Shown one piece after another: positions 25,468 through 38,800 of a DNA stretch of 64,000 nucleotides. Under the pieces are notes generated by a model. The model made no database searches, had not been told where the DNA came from, and was given only the letters and a program-made list of their open reading frames with translations. The stretch spans positions 744,001 to 808,000 of the forward strand of contig KE546980.1 of the NCBI GenBank assembly GCA_000442125.1, written 5' to 3'. Every line of letters starts with the position of its first letter. The first letter of the stretch is position 1. The position numbers and the translations under genes are program-made. This stretch comes from Opeltia flavorubescens (Eukaryota > Ascomycota > Lecanoromycetes > Teloschistales > Teloschistaceae).

Positions 25468-27222
25468 CCGAAATTTTTTTAAAAAAATTTATTAAAAATT
25501 AATATTTATTTTTATAATAATTCTATTTAATATTTAAAAAATTAAAAATTTTAAAAATTATAAAATTCGAAATAATTAATTTATTTAATATTTTAATTAA
25601 ATTATTATTTTTTTATATTTAATAACTTCTATTAAATATTATAAAAAAACAATTAATAATTAAAAAATTGAATTGATTTATTATTCCTCCTTGAATAATT
25701 TTTTAAAATTTTTTTTTTTAAAAAAAATTTATTTTTTAATTTTTTAGCTTTATTAGGCTTTTTAGCCCTATTAAATTTTTTAGTTTTATTAGGCTTCTCA
25801 GCCCTATTAGCTATTTTAGCCCTATAAGCTTTTTTAGTAAATGTATAATAAAAATTACTAGTATAAATCTTTTATAGCTAATAACGCTATTGGTTTTTAT
25901 TTAAATTTAAAAATTTTTATAGCGTTTAAATACGCTCGTTAAGCGCTTTAAAATTAACTATATTATATATTATTATACAAAGACCTAAAGGAGTTATACT
26001 AATTATTAAATCTAGCTGGATTTTAGTACTCCTCGCTTCTAGAACGCAGCTTATAGCTAATAGATAAACGGGTAGAAATCAATTTTTTATATAAACTGGA
26101 CCTTTTATTTTTAAATTCTATTATAGAAAAAGTAAATAAGAATTTTTTATTTTATTTTTATCTATTAACTTATAATATTAAATTTGTTAAAAATTTTAAA
26201 TTTAAAAAATCGCGGAATCTATAAAAATTTTATATTAAACTATAATAAACCTAATATTTTAATAATTAAAACCCGCTTTTTTTTTTATATCTATTTGTAT
26301 ATTTTTTTTAATATAGCCGTATTCTATTTTAAAAAATATATTACTATCCTTTTATATAACTAGTATAATAAATCTAGTATAAAATATTGATAAATAGTAA
26401 TATATAGATAGGTTTATACGAAAATCTTTTATTTATAAACCTATAAATTATCTATAAATAGTATATTATCCTATTATTATTATTATTCAATCCGTTTTTA
26501 TATACCGGTATAAATCCGCTCCGGCTAATATTTACTAAAATCGCTATATTTATTTAAAAAAACTATATATATAGAATATTAGCGGTTACTTTTAGTCTTT
26601 ATAATAATAGTTTATTTTTTATAGATTATTATTACTACTTTTATAATTAAAAAATATTGTTTTATTTTTTTATCGGCGTATTTTTATAAAATTCCTACCT
26701 TTGCGGTTTCCTTTAATACTATATATATAAATTAGCTATTTTTCAATTTATAATATTAACGCTAGATATTTATATCTAAATATAGCTTTTTATAATATAG
26801 TAATAGACTTCTATTTTTATCTCTAATTAGAAATTTTTAATAATAGAAATAAAACCTAATAATATTATTTTAAAAGTAGTTTATCTATAGTATATAATAC
26901 GGTTAAAATTACCGATTATTATATAAATAAAATTTACCTTTTAATTTCTATAAAGTTATATTAATTAAGTTTTCTTATTTATCTAATTAATTAGAATAAA
27001 TATCGCGTTTTTTAATAATACCTACTATTTATTTTACTACCAGTTCGCGGTATAAATTTAATTATATATTTTCTTTCCGTTATTATTATATAACCGTATA
27101 AAATTATAATTAAAATAAAAAATAAATAATTTAAAGCTAATTATAAACTTTAGAATATTAAATATATTATAATATATTACTATATATATATTAGGTTTTA
27201 AATTTATATATTTTATATATAT
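25468..27222 (+). repeat. Repeat family C, best-preserved copy
   Basis: An unclassified repeat that also occurs reversed near 9.84-10.44, 11.4-11.7 and 35.1-35.24 kb. It is less AT-biased than its surroundings, with residual words such as CTCCTCGCTTCTAGAACGCAGC near 26,028 and CCGGTATAAATCCGCTCCGG near 26,505. The matched portion is 25,468-26,130; from 26,130 to 27,222 I have no second copy and no recognised protein. A1 inserted at 27,222, and the sequence resumes at 34,901. Confidence 0.55.
25745..25830. repeat. Decayed minisatellite in repeat C
   Basis: Imperfect tandem units of about 20 bp alternating TTTATTAGGCTT and TTAGCCCTATTA. Its counterpart in reversed copy 1 (about 10,135-10,205) is almost pure A/T; the counterpart near 35,241-35,350 is unmutated and has different units. 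Confidence 0.7.
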
Positions 27223-27479
27223 TATAAAAAGAATATAATAGTAGGGAAACTATATAAAAGTATAGATAATAGTTTAGCGTTCTACTATTATATATATAGA
27301 GCTATATATAAAAAATATATATATATTAATATCTAAAGAACTATAAATATTAGGGGGAATTTCTTTAATTATATAGGCCTTCTTTCCTACTAGTATAATA
27401 TAATAATATAATATTTTAGCCGAAGCTATATAACGGTTTTATAATATTATAATAAACTAGACTATTATTAATTATAATA
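27223..27479 (-). repeat. LTR of A1 (3' LTR on the coding strand)
   Basis: 257 bp, one of seven family-A LTR copies in the window. On the plus strand it starts TATAAAAAGAATATAATAG and ends AATTATAATA. Ambiguous bases follow at 27,484-27,505. Confidence 0.88.
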
Positions 27480-30400
27480 ATATNNNCTCTTTTATANTAN
27501 TATTNTTACTATTTTATAATTAGGCGATATATATATAATAAATAGTTAAGCTTTTTATATAAAACGCGCGTATTTAAATATATATTAGTTAAATTAATAA
27601 TTTAAAAGTATACAATAATAATATATATTTATATATAAAGCGTTTTATTATTATATATAAAATATATAAATAGTTTTATTTTATATATTAAAGATTATTC
27701 GATATTAATATTAATATTAGTTATTATATTATAATATATTATTTATACTTTTTAATATTTATTAAATACTCGCGCTAAAATATATTTATAGAAATTAAGA
27801 TTATTTAATAACTTTATTTAATAATTATATTATATTATAATAATTATAAATAATTAAAACTATTAAATTTTAAATAATTTAATTTATATTACTAATATTA
27901 TAAATTTTATATTAAATAAAATAATTTTTTTTTATTTATAAATATATAATAAATATTTTTTTTTTAATATAAACCTATTTTTTAATTTAAATTTTTATTA
28001 TTTTTATTATATTTTATTTTTATTTACTAGCTTTATTTTTTTATAAATTTTTTTTAATTTTTATATTTTTTATTATAGGTTCTAAAGCTCTTAAAACTTT
28101 TATAACTAAAAAAATTTTTTAAAATATATAGGCGCCTAATATTTTAATTTTACTAAATACTTTAATTTTATAAAAAAATTACTACTATTAATATATTAAA
28201 ATTAGTATTATAGTATATATTATTTATTTAGTACTACTATTTAATAATTTTTAATAAAAAATAATTAAAGAATAATTTTACTATTTATTATATTCTTATC
28301 TATTATATAAAATCTAGCGTTAATTTTAAATATTATATATATTATTTTAAATTTTAAAAGAAATATAAGCTAGTATATTAAATCTATATATTATAATAAC
28401 TTTTTTAATCTATATAAATTTTTTAAAGATTTATTTTAATAATTAATAAAATAATTTCTACTATTATTACTATTAATATTATTAATAAAAATAAGAAGTA
28501 ATATATTATATACCGTTTATATATTATTATCTTCTTTAATTATAAATAAATCGAAATTTAAAAAAAAGCTAAAACGCGATAAAAAAAGACTATTAATATC
28601 TTCGATATTATTAAAATTATTTATATTTTAAAAAAATTAATTAATATAGATATTAATATAATATATTTTATTATATATTTACTCCTTTTATATAATTTTA
28701 TACGTTAATTTTATACTAGAATTATTTAGATTTTTTAATTATTAAAGAGAAATAGTTAAATTCGGTTAAAAAAAATAATTTTTCCTTTATTAATAAAAGT
28801 AAAATAAAAAAAAGTAGTATTATTATATAATTTTATATTTATCTAGCGTTTTATATCTATTTTTAATATTTATTTTTATATATTTATTTTTATATTCTAT
28901 TTTTAAATTTATATTATTTTCAGGTAATTATAGTTTTAAAATTTATATTTTAATAAAATCTTTTTTTAACTTTAACTTTCTTTAATAATATATTTTATAA
29001 TATATATTTTTTAGTATATATTTTACTAGTAAATTTCGGTAATTATATAAAATTTTGTTTTTATTATTATTTTATATTTTTAATATTATTTATTACTTTA
29101 TTTATTATTTTATTTATATATTTATATATAGTTTAATTATAATTTATTCTTTTTTTTTATTTTTTTTTTAAAGAGCTCTTTTTACTATTATTTAATAATT
29201 TTTTAAAATATATATAATAAAATTTTTTTATATATTTACTAGCTTCTAATATTTTTTTAATATTAAATTAGCTATTATTTTTAAAATTATAATTAAATTA
29301 TTTTATTAAATATTATAATTTCCTATAATACTATTTTAAATTAAATATTTTTTTTATTTTATATTATTTTTTACTATTAATAAGTAAAAGTAGTAGATTT
29401 TTTTTATTTCTTCTTTCTACTATTATATATAGTTTAAAAGAAAAAATATAAAAAATAGAATAAATATAACCTATTAATATTAAAAGTTCTAAACGGTATA
29501 ATTATAAATTTACTAGTTCTATTATTTTAAAAAGCTTATAGAATTTATAATCTAGTTTTTTTAATAGCTTTTTTATTTTAATATTATACTTATTTAATTA
29601 TATTATATTATTAATAATAAAAAATTTTATAAAATATTTTTAATTATAATATTTAGATTATTTTTTTATTACTATTTTTTATTAGCTTTTAAGTTAAATA
29701 TATATACGCGTATATTTTTTAGTATATTAATATATTTTAAATATATTATTTTTAATATTATCGATTTAGATATTATTTTTTAAATTAGAATATTTATTAA
29801 TAATAGCGAAGAATAGTATTATATTAATAAAAGTATATTTATTATTATTATATATAAATTTTATAAAGAATAATTATTTACTTTAATTATCCTAATTATA
29901 ATTAATAAAATCTTTTAGAAATTATTTTAAAGTTTAATTTTATTATTTAATTTACTTATTAATTTATAGATAAAAAGCGGTATTTAAATAATATTTAATT
30001 TTTAAATAATAGTAAAAAATAGACTAAAATTATAAAATAAAAAAAATTCTTTAATTAAAGACTAGTAGTTTAAATATATTATAATAGCTATATATTTTAT
30101 TAATAAAAATATCCGTTAGCTTTTTTATAATTATAATTATTTAATATAAAATATATATAGCGAGCTTTATATAGCGGTTAACTATTATAAAAATCGAATT
30201 ATATATAACGCGGAAACGTTTATATAAGAATAGATTAATAATAAAATCTATAATTAAATTATTAAATAATTTTAAAGGTTTTTTTAATAATTATATTTTA
30301 CTATATAACTTATACCTTATAAATTTTATTTATCAATATATATTATAGATATATATATAGTATTTAATATTTTTTATTATATTTAATTAAAAGGATTTTT

Positions 30401-33400
30401 AATAAATAAATTCTAATATTTTTTTATAGCTAAAATAATTTATTATAAAATTATTATAATTATATTTAAAGGCCTTTTATTTAATTATATTAAAAAATAA
30501 ATATTATTTTTTATTATAATAAAATAATTTTTATTTTTAATATTATTTATAGTTTTTATTAAATTATTTTAATATTATATAAACGCTTAATAAATTATTA
30601 AATAATTTTTTTTTTAAAAATACTAATTTTTTAGTTATATTATTAAGTTTTTAAAATTTTTTTATAATATAATAAAAGGATAGCGGGGGTATATTATATA
30701 TATTTTTTAAAGCCGCTTTTTTAATAATTTATTACTTTAATTATAAGTTTTTAGAACTATTAAAATTATTTAAAAAAATTAATTAAACGTTATTATATAT
30801 AGTAATATTAGGTTTATAAAAAACTTTTAATTTTTTATATATTCTAGAACTACGAGTTTTTATTAATATATATTTTTTTTTTATTTTAAAAAACTTTTTT
30901 TTAATTATAAAAAATAGAATTAATACTTTTATATTACTTTTTAAAATATTTTTATTTTTTTTTTTTATTAATATTAAAAATATTTTTTAACTATAAAAAG
31001 GTATAAATAATATAATATTATTATATTCTTTTATATAGATATTAAATACGTAACCCTTTATTAAAAATTTATACTTAAAAATATTTTTTAAAAGTTCGCT
31101 TTTTTTATTAAAAATATTAGCTTTTATTTTTTTTATTATATAGCGTATTACTATTATTTTTTAAATATTTTTAATAGCGGTTTTAATATTTTTAAATAAT
31201 TTTTAAAAGTTTTTTTAAATATTTCTAAAATTAATTAATAATATTTTATTATTAAAATAGCTTTTTTTATTACTTTTTAATAATTTTTTAATATTATTTA
31301 AGGTTTTTTATAAGCTTTTAAATTTATTTTTATTTTATTTTATAAAAATTTTAAATAAATAGCGTTAGATTTTTAAAGGACCTATAATCGATTTTATATT
31401 TTTTTTAAAATTTTTCTAAAACTTTCTAAAATATAGAATTAAATAGATATATTTTTAATTTAAAATATTAAAAATAATATAAGCTTTAAACACTTTATAA
31501 TTATTTTTTTATAATATTATATTAGTAGAATTTAGTTTATTTAGTTTATATTTTAGATTTAAATTTAACCTAATTAACCGCTTTTATTATCTAGTATTTT
31601 TATAATTAAAATTTTTTTTTATAAAAAAATTATAAAGATTTATATAATTAATAATAATTTTTATTTTATAAAGGGCTTTTTTAATATAATATCGCTACTA
31701 TTTATAGGCGTAAATAATAACTAGTATTTCTAAATCTCTAATATTATAGTTATATTTAATTATTATTTTTTTTTAGAACTAATAAGTAATAGAATACTAG
31801 CGGATTTATATACTAGTATTAAAAGGCTATAAAATAATTATTAAAATAGTATACCCTAAAATATTTATTTTAATATAAATTTAAAGTATATAATTAAATT
31901 ATTATAGAATAAACGCTATTATAAAACGTTCTTTTAATATTTTAAACGCGCTAGTTATTTTTTTAATTAGAATAAATTTAATATTAAATTTCCCTTTATT
32001 ACTATTTTTTAATAATAATATTAGCGGTAATACTACCCGCGAGAATACTTTAATAAAATATTAGTAAAAATTTATAAATTCGAGGAAATATTATATATTA
32101 TAGTATAATTTTAAAAGGGATTAATTTTTTATATATTTAATATAAAATTCCTTTATTATAATATTATTAGAGCGAATAACGAATTTTATAAATTTAANTT
32201 TATATATATTAAATAAATACTTTTTTAATTTAATATATAATCTATATTATAATAGTTTTACGAGAACCTTTTATATATATATTAAGTATTTAGTTTTATA
32301 TTTAGAATAAACTAGTAAATTATTTATATATATTAAAATAAAAAAATTTAAAAAATTTTTAAAAATATTATTAATATATATTTAAAAAATAGCCGAGATA
32401 TTTATTAAATTAAATTATATAATATAATATTTAAAATAACTATAATAAATATAAAATATAATTTTTTATTTATCGCCCTTTTAGATTTTAATATAATAGT
32501 AGATATTTTAAATATTTAGATAAATAAAGATTATTATTTTATATAGTTTATTCAAAGCTTTTAATATTAGAGGAAAAAAGTATTAGTTTTTAATAATAAC
32601 CTAATTTAGCCCCTAGTAGTTAATATAAAGGCGAAGGCTATTATTTTTTTTTTTTATAAATATAATTAAAGCGCTAGCTCGCGATATTAAATAATAAATA
32701 AACCTTTTTATTAAGTTTTTATTAATATAGGTCTATAAAACCTTTAATTTAGTAATTAAAAAATTATATAAAAATTTAAATAATAAATTATCTATTATTT
32801 TAAAAATATAATTATTTATAAAATATTTAAAAAGTTTATTAGCTTTTTAAAAATTATAAACTCTTTTTAAATCGGTGTATTTTTTAGATAAAATCGTTTT
32901 TTTAATATTATATAAAGCGATTATATTATTTTTATTATATAGCTCTATATTAAAAAGGTATAATTATTTAAATCCTTTTATTTCTAGTAGGTATTTTAAT
33001 TCTTTAACTAGGATTAGTTCGATATTTATTTTTATTAGGATAGTACCAGGATCGCATTATATCTATTATATACGTACCTAGTTAATATTTAAATTATATT
33101 AATATAACTATAAAAGGTTAAATATAATATTAAAAAATTTAATATTCGCTTTAATATATTTATTTATTATTAATTTAAATTCCTTTTTTAAATTAATAAG
33201 GTTAACCGGAAGTTTATATTTTTAAAAATAAATTAAATTTATACTATTTAACGTCCTAACCGGCGCTTTAAAATTATAACTATTATATAACTTTAATTTT
33301 TTTATATAATATTATAATATAAAATTTAGGTTTATATTATAATTAATAAATATAGTTAATTTAATTTTTATTTTATTTTTTAAATAATTATATTTATAAT

Positions 33401-34643
33401 TAAATAAAGTATTTATAGCTTTATTTATTAGCGATTTAATAATATAAAAATAATATTTATTAAATTTTATCTTTTTTTTTTTTTTTTTATAAAGATAATC
33501 GGGTTTTTTATAATTTTTTTTATTATATTTTTAATAAATAATCGTCGTTAATATATTATTATTTTTATAAAATCCGCGGCTACTATTTAAATTATATTTT
33601 TAAAAACTATACTAGCCTTTATAATTTTTATAACTAATTATTATTATATTCGTATTAATCGCTAGTATAATAATATTAAATAAATTTTATCTTTTTTAAT
33701 TATTTTTATAACTTTTAAAACTTAATATTTTAATATTTATATTATTATAATTAATACGCGCTTAATATTATAATTAAACCGATTTAATTTTAATTATTTA
33801 ATTAATAATCCTTTAATATATTTTTAAAAAGTTAAATATTTTAAATATTTTATTAGCTATACTATTTTAAAAAATATTTTTTAAAATATTTATTTAAATA
33901 TAATCTAATAAAAATTCTTTTATATAATTTTTAAAATTTTTTAAATATTTAATAAATAAAAGAATATTTTATTTATTATAGTATTTTATTATAAAATATT
34001 ATAATATTATTTTAATACCGCGGATAGTTTAAAAATCGAATTAATTTAATAAAAATTTTAGTTATTTCTTTTAAATTATTTTAAATCTAGTATTTAGATT
34101 CGCTTTTTTAATTTAATTTTATATATTCGCTGGATAATAATTAAAATAGCTTATATTAAATAGAATCTTTAAGGTTTTTATTTTATATATAATTAAATAA
34201 GTTTTAAAGATATATTTATATTCGCGTTTAAATAGTATATATTTTATATAATTTTTATTTTTATATTAAATAAAGTTAGGGATTTTTAACTTCGATTTTT
34301 TATTTATTTTCTATATTTTAATATATTTAAGGTTATTAATTAAGGTTTTAAAGGTTTACTATCGATATATAATAATAAATAGCTCTAGAAATTTTAATTT
34401 TTTTTTAGTTTTTAATATTTCTAACTATTTTTATTAATAAGCTAGAGTTTATTTTATTTTAAAAATTTAAATTTTTATATTTAAAATATTATTAATAAGT
34501 TTATTTATATTATTATTTTATAGTATAACTATATTTATTAACGGTTATAATATAGTTATAGGCGTAGTATTATTATTACTACCTCGTATTATAGTTTCGC
34601 GATATAATTAAACTGCCTTTTATAAAAAATAAAGATATTAAAA

Positions 34644-34900
34644 TATAAAAAGGATATAATAATAGGAAAATTATAAAAAAATATAAGTAATAGTTTAACG
34701 TTCTATTATTATATATATAAAGCTATATATAAAGAATATATATATATTAATATTTAGAAAGCTATAAATATTAAAGGAAATTCCTTTAACTATATAGACC
34801 CCTTTTTCTACTAGTATAATATAGCGATATAATATTTTAGCCGAAGCTATACGACGGTTTTATAATATTATAATAAACTAGACTAATACTAACTGTAATA
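34644..34900 (-). repeat. LTR of A1 (5' LTR on the coding strand)
   Basis: 257 bp, starts TATAAAAAGGATATAATAA and ends AACTGTAATA on the plus strand. It keeps the internal CCGAAGCTATACGACGG word shared by family-A LTRs. Confidence 0.88.
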
Positions 34901-34902
34901 TA

Positions 34903-34993
34903 TATTAGAAAATATCTTTTATCGGCTTTCCGACCCGAATATATTATATATATATTGGAAAACGTTTTTTATCGGCTTCTCGACCCGAAATAA
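34903..34993. repeat. Two tandem 41-bp units
   Basis: Units at 34,903-34,943 and 34,953-34,993, start-to-start 50 bp, share TATT.GAAAA, TTTATCGGCTT and CGACCCGAA. They abut the A1 insertion site. Not found elsewhere in the window. Confidence 0.75.
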
Positions 34994-35121
34994 ATATAAA
35001 CCTTATTAATTAATATCGAACGTTTATAGACTCTATTCTAATTAAATTAAATTACCCCTATTAACCACTAAAATAGCTAGTTTTTTTATAGTTAAATAAT
35101 ATAGCGGATATTATTTATAAA

Positions 35122-35240
35122 GGAATATATAATAGTTTATTTTAAAGCGTTTAACGAGCGTATTCTACTAGTATAAAAATTTATAAAATTAAATAAAAAT
35201 TAGTAGCGTTATAGTATATAGAAGTTTTAGCCGTACTACG
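35122..35240 (-). repeat. Repeat family C, reversed copy 3
   Basis: On the minus strand 35,122-35,220 matches 25,876-25,970: ATACGCTCGTTAAACGCTTT versus ATACGCTCGTTAAGCGCTTT, plus the AACGCTA and TTTTTATTTAA words. It leads directly into the unmutated minisatellite. Confidence 0.65.
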
Positions 35241-35350
35241 CTAACTAGCAGCCCTATTAGTTCCTAGTCCTACCAGTTACCAGCCCTACCAGCTGCCAGC
35301 TACCAGCAGCCAGCAGCAAAATCCTATTAGGACGGTGGCCCAGTACTAGT
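35241..35350. repeat. Unmutated GC-richer minisatellite island
   Basis: About 110 bp with many intact CpA and TpG dinucleotides, mainly imperfect repeats of TACCAG, CCAGC and CCCTA (for example ACCAGCTGCCAGCTACCAGC near 35,289). It ends GGACGGTGGCCCAGTACTAG. Nothing else in the central block looks this fresh. It shows no coding potential worth calling. Confidence 0.85.
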
Positions 35351-35579
35351 TTTATATATTAGACTTATTTTTAATTAATAAAATTTATAAAATTATAAAA
35401 AGATTTTAATATTAATATATAATAGAAAATATATTCAATTAGTTTTTTATATATAGTTTAAGTATATAAATAAATATTTAAATATATAAAAAAAGTTATT
35501 TTATAACGGCTAGTAATACTATAGCTTTAAATTTATTATTTAATATTTATTATAAATTTTTAAATTATATAAAATTTAA
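35351..35579. other. Unassigned mutated DNA between C copy 3 and A2
   Basis: Returns at once to fully AT-rich composition. No match found; it was contiguous with 50,663 onward before A2 inserted. Confidence 0.4.
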
Positions 35580-35584
35580 TTAAT

Positions 35585-35841
35585 TATAAAAAGGATATAA
35601 TAGTAGAGAAACTATATAAAAATATAGATAATAGTTTAGCGTTCTACTATTATATATATAGAGCTATATATAAAAAATATATATATATTAATATTTAAAG
35701 AGCTATAAATATTAAAGGNAATTNNTTTAATTATATAGGCCNCNTTTTNTACTAATATAATATAGCGATATAACGTTTTAGCCGAAGCTATATAACGGTT
35801 TTATAATATTATAATAAACTAGACTATTATTAATTATAATA
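35585..35841 (-). repeat. LTR of A2 (3' LTR on the coding strand)
   Basis: 257 bp with family-A ends. Ambiguous bases at 35,719, 35,724-35,725, 35,742, 35,744 and 35,749 suggest mixed reads from near-identical LTRs. Confidence 0.88.
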
Positions 35842-38800
35842 ATATTTCCTTTTTTATAATAGTATTCTTACTATTTTATAATTAGGCGATATATATATAA
35901 TAAATAATTAAATCTTTTATATAAAATATATATATTTAAATATATATTTATTAAATTAATAATTTAAAAATATATAATACTAATATATATTTATATATAA
36001 AACGTTTTATTATTATATATAAAATATATAAATAGTTTTATTTTATATATTAAAAATTACTCGATATTAATATTAATATTAATTATCGCGTTATAATATA
36101 TTATTAATATTTTTTAATATTTATTAAATATTTATATTAAAATATATTTATAAAAATTAATATTATTTAATAGCTTTATTTAATAGTTATACTACGCTAT
36201 AATAATTATAAATAATTAAAGTTATTAAACTTTAAATAATTTAATTTATATTACTAATATTATAGATCTCGCGTTAAATAGTATAATTTTATTTTTTATT
36301 TATAAATATATAATAAACGTTTATTCTTTAATATAAATTTATTCTTTAATTTAGATTTTTATTATTTTTATTATACTTTATTTTTATTTATTAGTTTTAT
36401 TTTTTTATAAATTTTTTTTAATTTTTATATTTTTTATTATAGATTTTAAAGTTTTTAAAATTTTTATAATTAAAAAAACTTTTTAAAATATATAAACGTT
36501 TAATATTTTAATATTATTAAATACTTTAATTTTATAAAAGGATTATTATTATTAATATATTAAAGCTAGTATTATAATATATATTATTTATTTAATATTA
36601 TTATTTAATAATTTTTAATAAAAAATAGTTAAAAAATAATTTTACTACTTATTATACTTTTATTTATTATATAAAATCTAATATCGGTTTTAAATATTAT
36701 ACGCGTTATTTTAGATTTTAAAAAAAATAAAAGTTAATATATTAAATTTATATATTATAGTAGCTTTTTTAATCTATATAAATTTTTTAAAAATTTATTT
36801 TAATAATTAATAAAATAATTTCCGTTATTATTACTACTAATATTACTAATAAAAATAAAAAACGACGTATTATATACTACTCGCGTATTATTATCTTTTC
36901 TAGTTATAAATAAATTAAAATTTAGAAAAAAGTTAAAATATAATAAAAGAAGATTATTAATATTTTTAATATTATTAAAATTATTTATATTTTAAAAAAA
37001 TCGATTAATATAAATATTAATATAATATATTTTATTATATATTTATTCTTTTTATACGATTTTATATATTAATTTTATATTAAAATTATTTAAATTCTTT
37101 AATTATTAAAAAAAAATAGTTAAATTTAACTAAAAAAAATAATTTTTTCTTTATTAATAAAAGCGAGATAAAAAAAGGTAGTATTATTATATAATTTTAT
37201 ATTTATTTAATACTTTATATTTATTTTTAATATTTATTTTTATATATTTATTTTTATATTTTATTTTTAGGTTTATATCGCTTTTAAATAATTATAATTT
37301 TAAAATTTATATTTTAATAAAACTTTTTTTTAATTTTAATCTTCTTTAATAATATATTTTATAATATATATTTTTTAATATATATTTTATTAATAAATTT
37401 TAATAATTATATAAANTTTTATTTTTATTATTATTTTATATTTTTAATATTATTTATTATTTTATTTATTATTTTATTTATATATTTATATATAGTTTAA
37501 TTATAATTTATTTTTTTTTTTTATTTTTTTTTTAAAAAGCTCTTTTTATTATTATTTAGTAGTTTTTTTAAAATATATATAATAAAAGTTTTTTATATAT
37601 TTACTAGCTTCTAATATTTTTTTAATATTAAGTTAATTAATATTTTTAAAGTTATAGTTAAACTATTTTATTAAATATTATAATTTTTTATAATATTATT
37701 TTAAATTAAATATTTTTTTTATTTTATATTATTTTTTATTATTAATAAATAAAAGTAATAGATTTTTTTTATTTTTTTCTTTTATTATTATATATAATTT
37801 AAAAAAAAAATATAAAAAATAAAATAAATATAATCTATTAATATTATAAATTTTAAATAATATAATTATAAATTTACTAGTTTTATTATTTTAAAAGAAT
37901 TATAAAATTTATAATTTAATTTTTTTAATTATTTTTTTATTTTAATATTATATTTATTTAATTATATTATATTATTAGTAATAAAAAATTTTATAGAATA
38001 TTTTTAATTATAATATTTAGATTATTTTTTTATTATTATTTTCTATTAGCTTTTAAATTAAATATATATATATATATATTTTTAAATATATTAACGCGTT
38101 TTAAATATATTATTTTTAATATTATTAATTTAAATATTATTTTTTAAATTAAAATATTTATTAATAGTAGTAAAAAATAATATTATATTAATAAAAATAT
38201 ATTTATTATTATTATATATAAATTTTTTAAAAAATAATTATTTATTTTAATTATTTTAATTATAATTAATAAAGTTTTTTAAAAATTATTCTAAAATTTA
38301 ATTTTATTATTTAATTTATTTATTAGTTTATAAATAAAAAGTAGTATTTAAATAATACTTAATTTTTAAATAATAATAAAAAATAGATTAAAATTATAAA
38401 ATAAAAAAAGTTTTTTAATTAAAAACTAGCGATTTAAATATATTATAATAATTATATACCTTATTAATAAAAATATCTACTAGCTTTTTTATAATTATAG
38501 TTATTTAATATAAAATATATATAATAAACTTTATATAGTAATCGATTATTATAAAAATCGAATTATTTATAACACGGAAGTATTTATATAAAAATAAAAT
38601 AATAATAAAATTTATAATTAAATTATTAAATAATTTTAAAAGTTTTTTTAATAATTATATTTTATTATATAATTTATACTTTATAGATTTTATTTAATAA
38701 TATATATTATAAATATATATATAATATTTAATATTTTTTATTATATTTTATTAAAAGTATTTTTAGCGAATAAATTTTAATATTTTTTTATAATTAAAAT

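Larger units (their letters stand above)
27223..34900 (-). mobile_element. Gypsy (Ty3) LTR retrotransposon relic A1, end to end
   Basis: Fossil of 7,678 bp on the minus strand: 5' LTR 34,644-34,900 and 3' LTR 27,223-27,479, flanked by TATAT (27,218-27,222 and 34,901-34,905). Reading leftward: gag-like region, reverse transcriptase about 32.64-32.26 kb, integrase zinc-finger region about 30.75-30.65 kb, integrase core about 30.3-29.7 kb, then roughly 1.8 kb of unassigned DNA before the 3' LTR. Many disabling changes throughout; certainly inactive. It lies inside sequence continuous with repeat C. Confidence 0.85.

Noticed and set aside
32875-33081. 68-codon ATG-initiated ORF inside the AT-rich block
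   Set aside because: It lies antisense within relic A1, its hydrophobic Ile/Tyr/Phe-rich composition is what AT-rich DNA encodes by chance, and it has no counterpart frame of its own.
35241-35350. CRISPR-like array or small coding gene in the GC-richer island
   Set aside because: Units are short, imperfect and contiguous with no unique spacers, and the host is a fungus. No frame with a start and meaningful length exists.
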